Shown here: positions 53,091 to 61,477 of the stretch, piece by piece
Position numbering within the stretch: position 1 is the first letter of the stretch
Layout: every line of letters begins with the position of its first letter
Source of the DNA: Oscillospiraceae bacterium
GTDB lineage: Bacteria > Bacillota > Clostridia > Oscillospirales > CAG-272
DNA: 64,000 bases
Reading direction: 5' to 3'
Assembly (NCBI GenBank): GCA_015063385.1
Contig: SVUG01000007.1
Coordinates: 1 to 64,000 of the forward strand
Notes under the pieces: model-generated
Databases searched by the model: none
Told to the model about the DNA's origin: nothing
What the model saw: the letters and a program-made list of their open reading frames with translations, nothing else
Position numbers and translations under genes: made by a program

Positions 53091-54419
53091 ATGATTAGAA
53101 TTGCTATCGACGGCCCCGGCGGTTCGGGAAAATCAAGCGTAGCAAAGGCTATAGCAAAAAAGCTTGGTATTATATACGTTGACACCGGTGCACTTTATAG
53201 GAATATTGGTCTTTATATGCTCGAGGCAGGCATCAATCCAAAGGATGCCGAGGCAGTAGGCGCAGCGCTTCCCTCGCTGACGCTGGAATTGAAATTTGAA
53301 GACGGCAAGCAGATAATACTCCTCTGCGGCAAGGACCGTGGCGACGAAATCCGCACCCCCGAGGCATCAATGGCGGCCTCCGACGTAAGTGCTATCCCCG
53401 CAGTGCGCGAATATCTTTTGAATATGCAACGCGATACTGCAAAGAAAAACAGCGTCGTTATGGACGGCAGAGATATTGGAACGGTTATTCTTCCCTATGC
53501 AGAGGTGAAAATCTTCCTCACGGCAAGCCCCGAGGCGAGAGCAAAAAGGCGTCACGCTGAGCTTCTCTCGCGTGGCAAGGATGTAAGCTACGAGCAGGTA
53601 TATAACGAGATGGTTGAGCGCGACAAGAACGATTCTACGCGCGCTATAGCCCCCTGCGTACCTGCCGAGGACGCAATTTTCCTTGACAACTCCGAGCTTA
53701 ACGCAGAGGAAACAATGGACAAAATTTTGGAAATTATCAAGAAAAAAACGAAGCAGAAGCCAAATTTCTATGCTAAAGCAAAGGTTGTAGTTGCTCCGCT
53801 TTTCCGTTTCTTTATGCGTGTGAAGGCGATAGGAATCGAGAACGTGCCAAGCGACGGCGGACTCGTTCTCTGCTCAAATCATATTGCAGCAGTAGACGTT
53901 ATTTCCATCGGTGCCGTATGCCCCAGACAGCTCACCTGTGTTGCAAAAAAGGAGCTCTTTTCTATCCCCGTGCTCGGTTGGGTAATGAAAAAGCTTGAAG
54001 CAATCAAGCTTGACCGCGGCGGCAGCGACGTCGCTGCACTTAAGGCTTCTATCAAGGCTGCCGAAGCAGGCAGGGTTCTTACAATCTTCCCCCAGGGACA
54101 CAGATGTCCCGGTGTTAATCCCGCTACCACTCCGATAAAGCACGGCGCAGGAATGATTGCGTATCACGCAAAGTGCGACGTCGTTCCCGTATGCATCAAC
54201 ATCAAGGGCGCAAAATACGGCTTATTTAAGCGCGTAGAGGTAATATTCGGCAAGCCGATAAGCTACGATGACCTTGGCTTTACCGAGGGCGGCAGAGACG
54301 AGTATCTCGCGGCTACCGAAAAGATATTCAAGGAAATCTGTGCACTTGGAAATTACTCCTCACTCCCAGACTACGACCCCTCGAAAGACAAAATCAAAAA
54401 TAAGAAAAAGAGGAAATAA
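53091..54419 (+). CDS. cmk: fused cytidylate kinase-1-acylglycerol-3-phosphate acyltransferase
   Basis: A 442-residue two-domain protein. Residues 1-220 are (d)CMP kinase: GPGGSGKSS (8-16), DTGALYR (31-37), MDGRDIGT (124-131). Residues 230-420 are a PlsC-type acyltransferase: NHIAAVD (NHx4D motif, 263-269) and FPQGHR (333-338) in place of the usual FPEGTR. Cmk feeds CDP/CTP pools and PlsC makes phosphatidic acid, whose next step uses CTP, so the fusion joins consecutive needs. A basic Lys-rich tail ends the protein. In related clostridia cmk and plsC are often separate neighbours. The AAAGGAG start and the single continuous frame show no frameshift. Confidence 0.92.
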   Translation: MIRIAIDGPGGSGKSSVAKAIAKKLGIIYVDTGALYRNIGLYMLEAGINPKDAEAVGAALPSLTLELKFEDGKQIILLCGKDRGDEIRTPEASMAASDVSAIPAVREYLLNMQRDTAKKNSVVMDGRDIGTVILPYAEVKIFLTASPEARAKRRHAELLSRGKDVSYEQVYNEMVERDKNDSTRAIAPCVPAEDAIFLDNSELNAEETMDKILEIIKKKTKQKPNFYAKAKVVVAPLFRFFMRVKAIGIENVPSDGGLVLCSNHIAAVDVISIGAVCPRQLTCVAKKELFSIPVLGWVMKKLEAIKLDRGGSDVAALKASIKAAEAGRVLTIFPQGHRCPGVNPATTPIKHGAGMIAYHAKCDVVPVCINIKGAKYGLFKRVEVIFGKPISYDDLGFTEGGRDEYLAATEKIFKEICALGNYSSLPDYDPSKDKIKNKKKRK

Positions 54420-54421
54420 TT

Positions 54422-56473
54422 TTGAAAATTACTCTTTCAAAAAACGCAGGATTTTGCCCCGGGGTAAGACGTGCTGACGATGGGGTTATGAAGCTGATTT
54501 GCGAGTCGGACGACTCTACTTTGATTTTTACTCTCGGCGAGCTTATACACAATAAGGTCTACGTAAAGTCACTTGAAGAAAAGGGCGTGAGAGCCATAAA
54601 TCTTAACGAAGCGGAGAGGGTTATTCTTGATAACCCGGGAAAAAAGATTGTATTCGTTATAAGAACTCACGGAATTCCGAAGCCCGACGAGGAATATCTG
54701 CGCGCGCTTGCTGAGGAGCACGAGGGTGTCAGTGTTCTTGATATGACCTGCCCTTACGTAAAAAAAATCCACGATATTGCCGCAAGGGAGACCGGAGATG
54801 ACACCTATTTTCTCCTCTACGGCTCAAGAAATCATCCCGAGTGCATCGGCACTATCAGCTACGCAAAGGGCGACCGTGCAATAATTTCCAACGAGGAAGA
54901 ACTGAAATCTATAGATTTCAAGGGCAAAATACCCATATTATGCGCTCAAACAACCCAAAATTTGTTGCAATTTATTAAATTTAAAAATTTTTTAAAAAAA
55001 GTATGTACAAACGCAATTTTTTTTGATACAATATGTAATGTCACTGAAAATCGTCAGTATGAGGCAATCGAACTTGCTAAAAGGTCTGACGCAATGATCG
55101 TTATCGGCGGTAAGCAAAGCTCAAACACAGAGAAGCTATATCATCTCTGCAAGGAGGTTTGTCCAAAAACGCTATGGGTTGAAACGGCGGCAGAATTATC
55201 AACTGATTTTCCTGACAGCGCGAAAAGCGCAGGAATAACCGCGGGTGCTTCCACGCCCGACGGTATAATAATGGAGGTTTTTAAAGCAATGGAAAACTTT
55301 AGTCAAATGTTGGAAGGCTCACTCAAAACTTTACATACAGGAGAAACAGTCACCGGTACCGTATTCACCATCGGCCAGAACGAGATTAAGCTTGATCTCG
55401 GTGCAAAGTTCACCGGCGTGCTCACCAAAGAGCAGATCACTGATGATCCCGATGCAAAGCTCGCTGAAATGTTCAAGGTTGGCGACGAGGTTGAGGTCTT
55501 CGTAATCAGAGTTGAGGACGGTAAGGGTATCGCAACCGTTTCCAAGAAGAGAGTTGACAAGGACAACAGCTGGGTTGTTCTCAAGGAGGCTTTCGACAAC
55601 AAGGAGGATATCGAGGGTAAGGTTATCTCCGCTATCAAGGGCGGTGTTCTCGTTTCCTACGCAGCGAACAACGTATTCGTTCCCGCATCTCAGACCGGCA
55701 TCGCTAAGGGCGGTGATCTCTCCGTTCTCGTTGGTACTACTCAGAAGGTTCGTCTTCTCGAGTTCGACGTTGACAAGAAGAGAGCGCTTGGCTCTATCAA
55801 GGCTATTCTTAATGAAGAAAAGGCAGCCAAGGAGGCAGCTATCTGGGCTACTCTTGAGGTTGGCAAGCATTATATGGGTACCGTTAAGAATCTCACCAAC
55901 TACGGCGCGTTCGTAGACATCGGTGGCGTTGACGGTATGGTTCACAACTCCGAGCTCTCCTGGAAGAGAATCAAGCATCCCTCGCAGGTACTCTCCGTTG
56001 GTCAGGAAATTGACGTATTCATCAAGGAGCTTGACACCGAGAAGAAGAGAATTTCTCTTGGCTACAAGACTCAGGAAATGGATTCCTGGTTCAAGTTCAC
56101 CCAGCAGTACAAGGAGGGTGACGTTGTAAGCGCTAAGATCGTTTCCATTATGCCCTTCGGCGCATTCGCTGAGGTATTTGAGGACGTTGACGGCCTTATT
56201 CACATCTCCAGAATCTCTACCGAGAGAATCAACTCTCCTGCAGACGTTCTTAAGGTTGGCGACGTAGTTGACGTTAAGATCACCGAAATCGACGACGAGA
56301 ACAGAAGACTTGCACTTTCCATTCGTGCTCTCAAGGAGGCTGAGGAAAGAGCTGCGGCTGAGGCTGCTCGCGCTGCTGAAAAGGCACAGAGAGAGGCTGA
56401 GGAGGCTGCTGAGGCTGAAAGACTCGCTCAGGAGAGAGCTGATATGGCTCCCTACATCGTAGGTTCTATCTAA
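54422..56473 (+). CDS. ispH: fused IspH (HMBPP reductase) and ribosomal protein S1
   Basis: A 683-residue fusion. Residues 1-290 are 4-hydroxy-3-methylbut-2-enyl diphosphate reductase, last step of the MEP isoprenoid pathway, with cluster cysteines Cys12 (FCPGV), Cys110 (DMTCPYV) and Cys205 (TICNVTE). Residues from about 305 hold four S1 RNA-binding repeats (starting near 307, 394, 480, 565), then an Ala/Glu-rich helical tail. Such IspH-S1 fusions are known in clostridia. It starts with TTG three bases after the cmk-plsC stop. A very AT-rich island (about 54950-55050) lies in the IspH C-terminal part. Confidence 0.95.
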   Translation: MKITLSKNAGFCPGVRRADDGVMKLICESDDSTLIFTLGELIHNKVYVKSLEEKGVRAINLNEAERVILDNPGKKIVFVIRTHGIPKPDEEYLRALAEEHEGVSVLDMTCPYVKKIHDIAARETGDDTYFLLYGSRNHPECIGTISYAKGDRAIISNEEELKSIDFKGKIPILCAQTTQNLLQFIKFKNFLKKVCTNAIFFDTICNVTENRQYEAIELAKRSDAMIVIGGKQSSNTEKLYHLCKEVCPKTLWVETAAELSTDFPDSAKSAGITAGASTPDGIIMEVFKAMENFSQMLEGSLKTLHTGETVTGTVFTIGQNEIKLDLGAKFTGVLTKEQITDDPDAKLAEMFKVGDEVEVFVIRVEDGKGIATVSKKRVDKDNSWVVLKEAFDNKEDIEGKVISAIKGGVLVSYAANNVFVPASQTGIAKGGDLSVLVGTTQKVRLLEFDVDKKRALGSIKAILNEEKAAKEAAIWATLEVGKHYMGTVKNLTNYGAFVDIGGVDGMVHNSELSWKRIKHPSQVLSVGQEIDVFIKELDTEKKRISLGYKTQEMDSWFKFTQQYKEGDVVSAKIVSIMPFGAFAEVFEDVDGLIHISRISTERINSPADVLKVGDVVDVKITEIDDENRRLALSIRALKEAEERAAAEAARAAEKAQREAEEAAEAERLAQERADMAPYIVGSI

Positions 56474-56486
56474 TAAAAACATTTAC

Positions 56487-56517
56487 GGCGTATCGTCTAT
56501 GGCGGTACGCCTTTTTA
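56487..56517 (+). terminator. ispH-rpsA operon terminator
   Basis: The stem ggcgtatcg / cggtacgcc with a seven-base loop is followed by five Ts. Confidence 0.88.
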
Positions 56518-56582
56518 TTTGCCGCGAAGCGAATATACAAAAGCTTTTGCTTTTGCAAAGCCTTTGTATGTATGTATTTTAT

Positions 56583-57044
56583 TTACGGTAGGTAAACCTT
56601 ACCTGTGCTTATCTTCCCTATCCTTAGCTTACCTATACTTCCCTAGCCTTACCTATACTACCCTATCCTCTGACAACCAAAGGTATACCAAAAACGCCCT
56701 TAAGGCTTGATATATCTCATATCCTCTCCAAGCGTCAGCCGAGAAAACTCCTCTTTGTAGCGCGTGGGAATATGCCTGTCGGCTCTCACACGATTATGTA
56801 CACGCCAATCCGTCACCGCCACTACCCCCGACTCAAACTCTATAAGATATCCGCGCTCTACGAGAATTCGGTAGTATTTCTTCTCCGCACCGACGGCACG
56901 CACCAGGTTTTTCACATTTCCAACCATTCCATCGTCATCGGCATTGAGGTTGATATGCAAATACAGCACCTGCGACGAGGGTGGAAGCAGGTAAAACATA
57001 TCGGTTTCGATTACCTCAATCGAGAGCATTCTTCTTTTTGCCAT
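56583..57044 (-). pseudogene. decayed phage-type replication initiator (replisome organiser N-domain)
   Basis: The open segment 56700-57044 encodes 114 residues starting MAKRRMLSIEVIETDMFYLLPPS. It continues with LYLHINLNADDDGMVGNVKNL and a VVAVTDWRVHNRVRADRH segment, the pattern of phage replisome-organiser/DnaD-type N-terminal domains. After a TAA the same frame continues through TAG (56658), TAA (56649) and TAG (56643), then reads SIGKLRIGKISTGK to a final stop at 56583. Reversing the nonsense codons gives a continuous Ile-Gly-Lys repeat tail, as in intact relatives known to me. No phage genes adjoin. Inferred relic of an integrated element. Confidence 0.7.
56598..56668 (-). repeat. iteron-like direct repeats in the pseudogene tail
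   Basis: On the plus strand cttacctatacttccctagc and cttacctatactaccctatc are adjacent 20-bp copies; a third, looser copy starts at 56598. On the minus strand they read GGTAAGG/GGATAGGG-type purine-rich repeats that encode Ile-Gly-Lys units. Confidence 0.8.
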
Positions 57045-57068
57045 AGTAAAAAATCCTTTTTTGATTTC

Positions 57069-57096
57069 ATTATACCCGATATTTTCACCGCTGTAA
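57069..57096 (-). promoter_or_regulatory. possible promoter of the replication pseudogene
   Basis: Minus-strand TTACAG (57096-57091), 16 bases, TATAAT (57074-57069). A weaker -35 match. Confidence 0.55.
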
Positions 57097-57151
57097 GTAT
57101 GATTTGGTGTCAAAAATTCAGTGCTGTTTATTCTCCAAATTGGTAAATTTA

Positions 57152-57183
57152 TACAAAAACCGCTACCCGAAAAGGATAGCGGT
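57152..57183 (-). terminator. ABC-F gene terminator
   Basis: The stem accgctaccc / ggatagcggt with one mismatch and a five-base loop, with an A run on the plus strand giving the U tail, 42 bases after the ABC-F stop. Confidence 0.83.
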
Positions 57184-57224
57184 CTGTTTTTAGCCGTAGA
57201 CTTGCCAGCTTGATTACCGTACGG

Positions 57225-58823
57225 TTAAGCGTTAAGGCTCTTTTTATATTCAAGATATTCCTCGTAAGTGCCACGGCGGTCAATGAACGAACCGTCCGGA
57301 AGAATTTCAATAATTCTGTTGGCTACGGTGTTCAGAATTTCATAGTCGTGCGATGAGAAGAGTATGTTGCCCTTAAACGCCTGCATACCGTTGTTAACTG
57401 CGGTGATTGATTCAAGGTCAAGGTGGTCGGTGGGCTGGTCGATTATCAGCATATTCGAGCCGAACATCATCATTCGAGAGAACATACATCTGACCTTTTC
57501 TCCACCCGAAAGCACGTTAACAGGCTTAAATACCGACTCGTTTGAGAACAGCATTTTGCCGAGGAAGCCACGCAGATAGCTCTCGTGCTGGTCAAGCGAA
57601 TACTGACGCATCCAGTCGAGAATAGACTCGTTGTGCCCCTCGAAGTAAGGTGTGTTGTCGTGTGGGAAATAAGAGGTAGTTATTGATACGCCGAACTTGA
57701 ACTCACCTGCATCCGCCTCCATTTCCTCGTTGAGAATCTTGTAAAGCGTCGTGGTGGCAAGCTCGTTGCCGATAAAGGCTATTTTATCCTCCTTTAGCAC
57801 GTGGAAGGTCAAATCCTTGAAAAGAAGATTGTCGCCGATGCTCTTTGTAAGCCCCTCGACGTGAAGTATCTCCTTGCCGGGCTCTCTGTCCATATCGAAG
57901 CCGATGAATGGATATCGCCTTGACGATGCGGGAAGCTCCTCAACGGTCAGCTTGTCAAGCAGTTTTCTTCTGGACGTAGCTTGGCGCGACTTTGACTTAT
58001 TAGCCGAGAATCGTGCAATAAAGCTCTGTAGCTCGGCAATCTTCTCCTCGTTTCTCTTATTCTGCATCTTAATCATACGCTGAATAAGCTGGCTGGATTC
58101 ATACCAGAACTCGTAGTTTCCGACGTACATCTTAATTCCCGTATAATCTATATCAACAATATTTGTACAAACGTCGTTAAGGAAATGACGGTCGTGCGAA
58201 ACGACGAGCACCGTGCCGAAATAATCAGCCAGAAAGGCCTCAAGCCACATGACAGCGTCAATATCAAGGCCGTTCGTAGGCTCGTCGAGGAGAATTATAT
58301 CAGGATTTCCGAAAAGCGCCTGTGCAAGAAGCACCTTAACCTTTTCGCTCTCCTTGAGCTCGGACATCTGCATATAGAGATAGCTGTCGGTCAGTCCAAG
58401 TCCCTGAATAAGCTTAGAGGCATCAGACTCCGCCTCCCAGCCGCCAAGCTCGGCAAACTCGCCCTCAAGCTCGGAGGCACGCATACCGTCCTCGTCGGTA
58501 AACTCCTCCTTTGCATATATTGCGTCCTTTTCCTTCATTATATCGTAAAGGCGCTTGTTTCCCATAATAACGGTATCAAGCACGCTGTATTCCTCGTAAG
58601 CAAAGTGGTCCTGCTTCAAAACCGACATGCGCACGGTAGATGGAATCGACACCTCACCCTTGGTGGGCTCAAGCTCACCGCAAAGTATGCGAAGGAAGGT
58701 GGACTTGCCTGCTCCGTTTGCACCGATTATGCCGTAGCAGTTGCCGGGGTTAAATTTCAGGTCGACGTCCTTAAAAAGAAGCTGACCGCCGAACTGAAAG
58801 GATAGATTATTTACTGTTATCAT
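57225..58823 (-). CDS. ABC-F family ATPase (YkpA/YbiT-like) with degenerate second site
   Basis: A 532-residue soluble double ATPase of the ABC-F class, which acts on ribosomes. The first domain is complete: GANGAGKST (about 34-42), signature LKESEKVKVLLAQAL, Walker B IILLDEPTNGLD, H-loop SHDRHF. The second domain keeps LSGGEKVRCMFSRMM and SSHDYE. But its Walker A reads IGNELATTTL, with the usual Lys replaced by Thr, and Walker B is LIIDQPTDHLD with Gln in place of the catalytic Glu. Activity may rest on the first site only. Next to a HAD phosphatase gene (1-base gap). Confidence 0.9.
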   Translation of the reverse strand: MITVNNLSFQFGGQLLFKDVDLKFNPGNCYGIIGANGAGKSTFLRILCGELEPTKGEVSIPSTVRMSVLKQDHFAYEEYSVLDTVIMGNKRLYDIMKEKDAIYAKEEFTDEDGMRASELEGEFAELGGWEAESDASKLIQGLGLTDSYLYMQMSELKESEKVKVLLAQALFGNPDIILLDEPTNGLDIDAVMWLEAFLADYFGTVLVVSHDRHFLNDVCTNIVDIDYTGIKMYVGNYEFWYESSQLIQRMIKMQNKRNEEKIAELQSFIARFSANKSKSRQATSRRKLLDKLTVEELPASSRRYPFIGFDMDREPGKEILHVEGLTKSIGDNLLFKDLTFHVLKEDKIAFIGNELATTTLYKILNEEMEADAGEFKFGVSITTSYFPHDNTPYFEGHNESILDWMRQYSLDQHESYLRGFLGKMLFSNESVFKPVNVLSGGEKVRCMFSRMMMFGSNMLIIDQPTDHLDLESITAVNNGMQAFKGNILFSSHDYEILNTVANRIIEILPDGSFIDRRGTYEEYLEYKKSLNA

Positions 58824-58824
58824 T

Positions 58825-59619
58825 TTATTTTTCCTTTATTTTTTCGTAAAGCTCACGCACGTTTTTAAGAATATAGGTAGGCTTCGTGTCGGTATTCTCT
58901 GCATCAAGCATCGTTCCCTCGCCCGAAAGCACGAAAACGGTATCAATGCCTGCGTTATAGCCCGATGCAATATCCGTATAAACTCTGTCACCCACCATAA
59001 CGCTTTCATCTTTAGAATATCCAAACTTTTTCATTGCAAGAGTGATCATTTCGGGACGGGGCTTACCAATAAAGTGCGGACGCTTACCCGTAGCGCGCCA
59101 AAGCATCTCTGCCACCGAGCCACAGTCAGGCACGTAGCCGAATGCGGTGGGGCAAACCCAATCGGGATTGGTCGCGATGTAGTCAATATCACGGAGCAAG
59201 AGCTTACACGCGTCCTCAAGCTTCTTAAAGGTAAGCTCGTTATCGTTGCCCATAACAATGCCGTCAACGTCGTCAGAGAGCTCGGTCGTCACGTTTATTC
59301 CCGCCTCTCGAAGCTGAGAGGTAAACGACTGCGTTCCAAAGGAATAGAACTTTCTGCCTTGAAATTTCTCCTGTAAATAAAGAATCGTTGCGTCTGTAGA
59401 GGTGAGAAAATCCTCCTCCGTCGCCGGAATACCAATACTTTCAAGCTTCCTTACGTATGCATCTGTGCTCTTTGATGAGTTATTGGTGACGAATAAATAT
59501 CTTCCGCCCTTTGCCTTTACCTCGTTTAAAAAATCGATAGTACCGTCAAAAAGGTCGTTATCAAGATAAATAGTTCCGTCCATATCAAGAAGGAAAAATT
59601 TCTTTTCTGAAAGCTTCAT
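58825..59619 (-). CDS. HAD-superfamily IIA hydrolase (NagD-like)
   Basis: A 264-residue phosphatase. LLDMDGTIYLDND (motif I with the nucleophile Asp), FVTNNSSKS (motif II), HFIGKPRPEM (motif III Lys) and MVGDRVYTDIASG (motif IV) are in order with a C2 cap between. Members dephosphorylate nucleotides or sugar and glycolytic phosphates; the substrate is not evident. The start at 59619 follows GGAGAGG; a longer frame to 59631 lacks a site. Followed by the ABC-F gene one base away. Confidence 0.9.
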   Translation of the reverse strand: MKLSEKKFFLLDMDGTIYLDNDLFDGTIDFLNEVKAKGGRYLFVTNNSSKSTDAYVRKLESIGIPATEEDFLTSTDATILYLQEKFQGRKFYSFGTQSFTSQLREAGINVTTELSDDVDGIVMGNDNELTFKKLEDACKLLLRDIDYIATNPDWVCPTAFGYVPDCGSVAEMLWRATGKRPHFIGKPRPEMITLAMKKFGYSKDESVMVGDRVYTDIASGYNAGIDTVFVLSGEGTMLDAENTDTKPTYILKNVRELYEKIKEK

Positions 59620-59638
59620 TGTCCTCTCCATTTCAAAA

Positions 59639-59677
59639 GAAAAGAGACCACATCGCCGAGATAGGCCTCTTTTCTTT
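59639..59677 (-). terminator. galE terminator
   Basis: The imperfect stem aaaagagacc / ggcctctttt has A and T runs at its feet, 12 bases after the galE stop on the minus strand. The symmetric flanks could also act on the plus strand. Confidence 0.72.
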
Positions 59678-59688
59678 ATTATATATTA

Positions 59689-60705
59689 TTAATCAGGGTA
59701 TCCGTCGGGATTATTTCTCTGCCATCTTGCACTGTCCTGACACATGCGAGCAAGGTCGAACTTAGCCTCCCAGCCAAGTACTTCTCTTGCCTTATTGGGA
59801 TCAGCGTAGCACTCTGCGATGTCACCCGGGCGTCTTGGCGCAACCTTATACTCGATTTGCGAGCCCCATGCTTCACCAAACGCCTTAACGATATCAAGCA
59901 CCGAGTAGCCGTTGCCCGTACCGACGTTTACGTAATCTATACCCTTCATTCTCTCGGTATACTCAAGAGCCTTAAGATGCGCGAGTGAGAGGTCAACGAC
60001 GTGAATATAGTCGCGCACACCCGTACCGTCATGAGTGGGATAGTCGTCGCCGAATACGTTAAGATACGGCAGCTTGCCAATAGCAACCTTGGTTATATAA
60101 GGCAGCAGGTTGTTCGGGATTCCCTTGGGGTCCTCACCGATAAGACCAGACTCGTGAGCGCCGATAGGATTGAAGTAGCGAAGAACGCATGCGGAAAACT
60201 CAGGGTTTGCCACGCAGGTATCCTTCAAGATACGCTCAATCATGAGCTTCGTCTCACCGTAAGGATTGGTGGTCGAAAGGGGGAAATCCTCTCTGATCGG
60301 CACGCTCTTCGGCATACCGTAAACGGTTGCAGACGAGCTGAACACTATTCTCATAACACCGTGTGAAATCATGCTTGAAAGCAGATTCAGCGTACCGGTG
60401 ATGTTATTATGATAATAATACAGGGGCATTGAGACCGATTCACCTACAGCCTTAAGTCCTGCAAAATGAATAACTGAGTCAATTTCGGGATGCTTGTCAA
60501 ACACCTCGTCAAGAGCTGCCTTATCAAGCAAATCGCACTTAATAAAGGTAGGGCGCTTGCCCGTAATTTTCTCTATTCTGTCAATAACGAGCGCCTTGCT
60601 GTTAGAGAGATTATCAACAATAATAACCTCAGCACCCACAGAAAGAAGCTCAACGGTAGTGTGCGATCCGATATATCCGGTACCGCCTGTCACAAGAATT
60701 GCCAT
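59689..60705 (-). CDS. galE: UDP-glucose 4-epimerase
   Basis: A 338-residue extended short-chain dehydrogenase interconverting UDP-glucose and UDP-galactose. TGGTGYIGSHT (6-16, NAD binding), FSSSATVYG (Ser of the triad) and NPYGETK (YxxxK) are present, with a C-terminal sugar domain. It supplies UDP-galactose for surface glycans or feeds galactose into the UDP-glucose pool. It is a single gene between its own terminator and the rpmA hairpin; GAAAGG precedes it at a long spacing of about 12 bases. Confidence 0.96.
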   Translation of the reverse strand: MAILVTGGTGYIGSHTTVELLSVGAEVIIVDNLSNSKALVIDRIEKITGKRPTFIKCDLLDKAALDEVFDKHPEIDSVIHFAGLKAVGESVSMPLYYYHNNITGTLNLLSSMISHGVMRIVFSSSATVYGMPKSVPIREDFPLSTTNPYGETKLMIERILKDTCVANPEFSACVLRYFNPIGAHESGLIGEDPKGIPNNLLPYITKVAIGKLPYLNVFGDDYPTHDGTGVRDYIHVVDLSLAHLKALEYTERMKGIDYVNVGTGNGYSVLDIVKAFGEAWGSQIEYKVAPRRPGDIAECYADPNKAREVLGWEAKFDLARMCQDSARWQRNNPDGYPD

Positions 60706-60750
60706 TATCAGAAATCCAACCTTTCTAATTTTCTTTACATATTATAATAT

Positions 60751-60789
60751 ACCTATGGGCGACCTGCTGTCAGCCGGCCGCCCATACGA
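60751..60789 (-). other. hairpin after rpmA without a T tract
   Basis: tatgggcggcc / ggtcgcccata stem lies just after the rpmA stop on the minus strand. No U run follows, so it may be an mRNA end protector or weak terminator rather than a standard intrinsic terminator. Confidence 0.45.
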
Positions 60790-60793
60790 TATA

Positions 60794-61072
60794 TTAGTTT
60801 GCGTATACGCTCACCTGCTTCTTACCGCCGGTAATGTGCTCAAACTTAACAGTACCGTCAATAAGTGCGAAGAGAGTGTCATCAGATCCGATACCAACGT
60901 TGTTGCCGGGATGAATCTTAGTTCCACGCTGTCTTACAAGGATATTACCTGCGATAACAGCCTGACCGTCAGCCTTCTTAACGCCAAGTCTCTTGGACTC
61001 GGAATCACGGCCGTTCTTGGTAGAACCAACACCCTTTTTATGAGCAAAGAATTGTAAACTGATTCTAATCAT
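60794..61072 (-). CDS. rpmA: 50S ribosomal protein L27
   Basis: A 92-residue bL27. The N terminus [21 protein letters not shown] has the Firmicutes extension, with the LQFF|AHKKG site cut by Prp before L27 can act at the peptidyl-transferase centre. [19 protein letters not shown] and [17 protein letters not shown] are standard. The start at 61072 follows GGAGG. It is the last gene of rplU-prp-rpmA. Confidence 0.97.
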   Translation of the reverse strand: MIRISLQFFAHKKGVGSTKNGRDSESKRLGVKKADGQAVIAGNILVRQRGTKIHPGNNVGIGSDDTLFALIDGTVKFEHITGGKKQVSVYAN

Positions 61073-61115
61073 TTTCGTGTCCTCCATAAAAATTTAGTGG
61101 CAAAAGCCTTTTGGC

Positions 61116-61472
61116 TTAAATCTCCTTTTCAACCTCTTTTACGTCGAGGTAGTCGTAATACTCCTCAACCAGATCCATAAGCTGATAGAAATAAGCCTGT
61201 ATAAGACCTGAAACAGCATACTGCTTCTTTTCATCCTTCTCATACTTAGGAAGCGCGGATTTTGCAATAAGTCGGATATCAGTAGTCTCTTCGTCAATGG
61301 TGTAATCAACGTGCGAGGCGTAAGTGACCTCAATAGCATTGATTATCAGCATAGTCATTGCCGAGAGAGCCGAACAAAGAATGTCCTCCCCGCTTTCAGC
61401 AAAGCCGGTGTGTCCCTGCTCCTCAAATCCGTAATAGAATCCGCCGGTCTTATAGAATGTAATTGTTGTCAT
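61116..61472 (-). CDS. prp: ribosomal-processing cysteine protease Prp
   Basis: A 118-residue protease that removes the L27 N-terminal extension. The active-site block GHTGFAESGEDILCSALS gives His21 and Cys33, with the 11-residue gap expected for Prp. It lies between rplU and rpmA, as in all Firmicutes that carry the L27 extension, and its substrate is encoded 43 bases downstream. Confidence 0.95.
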   Translation of the reverse strand: MTTITFYKTGGFYYGFEEQGHTGFAESGEDILCSALSAMTMLIINAIEVTYASHVDYTIDEETTDIRLIAKSALPKYEKDEKKQYAVSGLIQAYFYQLMDLVEEYYDYLDVKEVEKEI

Positions 61473-61477
61473 CTCGA

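Noticed and set aside
55331..56482. A 383-codon open frame antisense to the S1 repeats
   Set aside because: Its open state follows from the codon bias of the S1 domains; the sequence is low-complexity and matches no family.
56598..56668. CRISPR-like or tandem-repeat regulatory array
   Set aside because: The 20-bp units are adjacent without spacers and are explained as the repeat-coding tail of a replication pseudogene.
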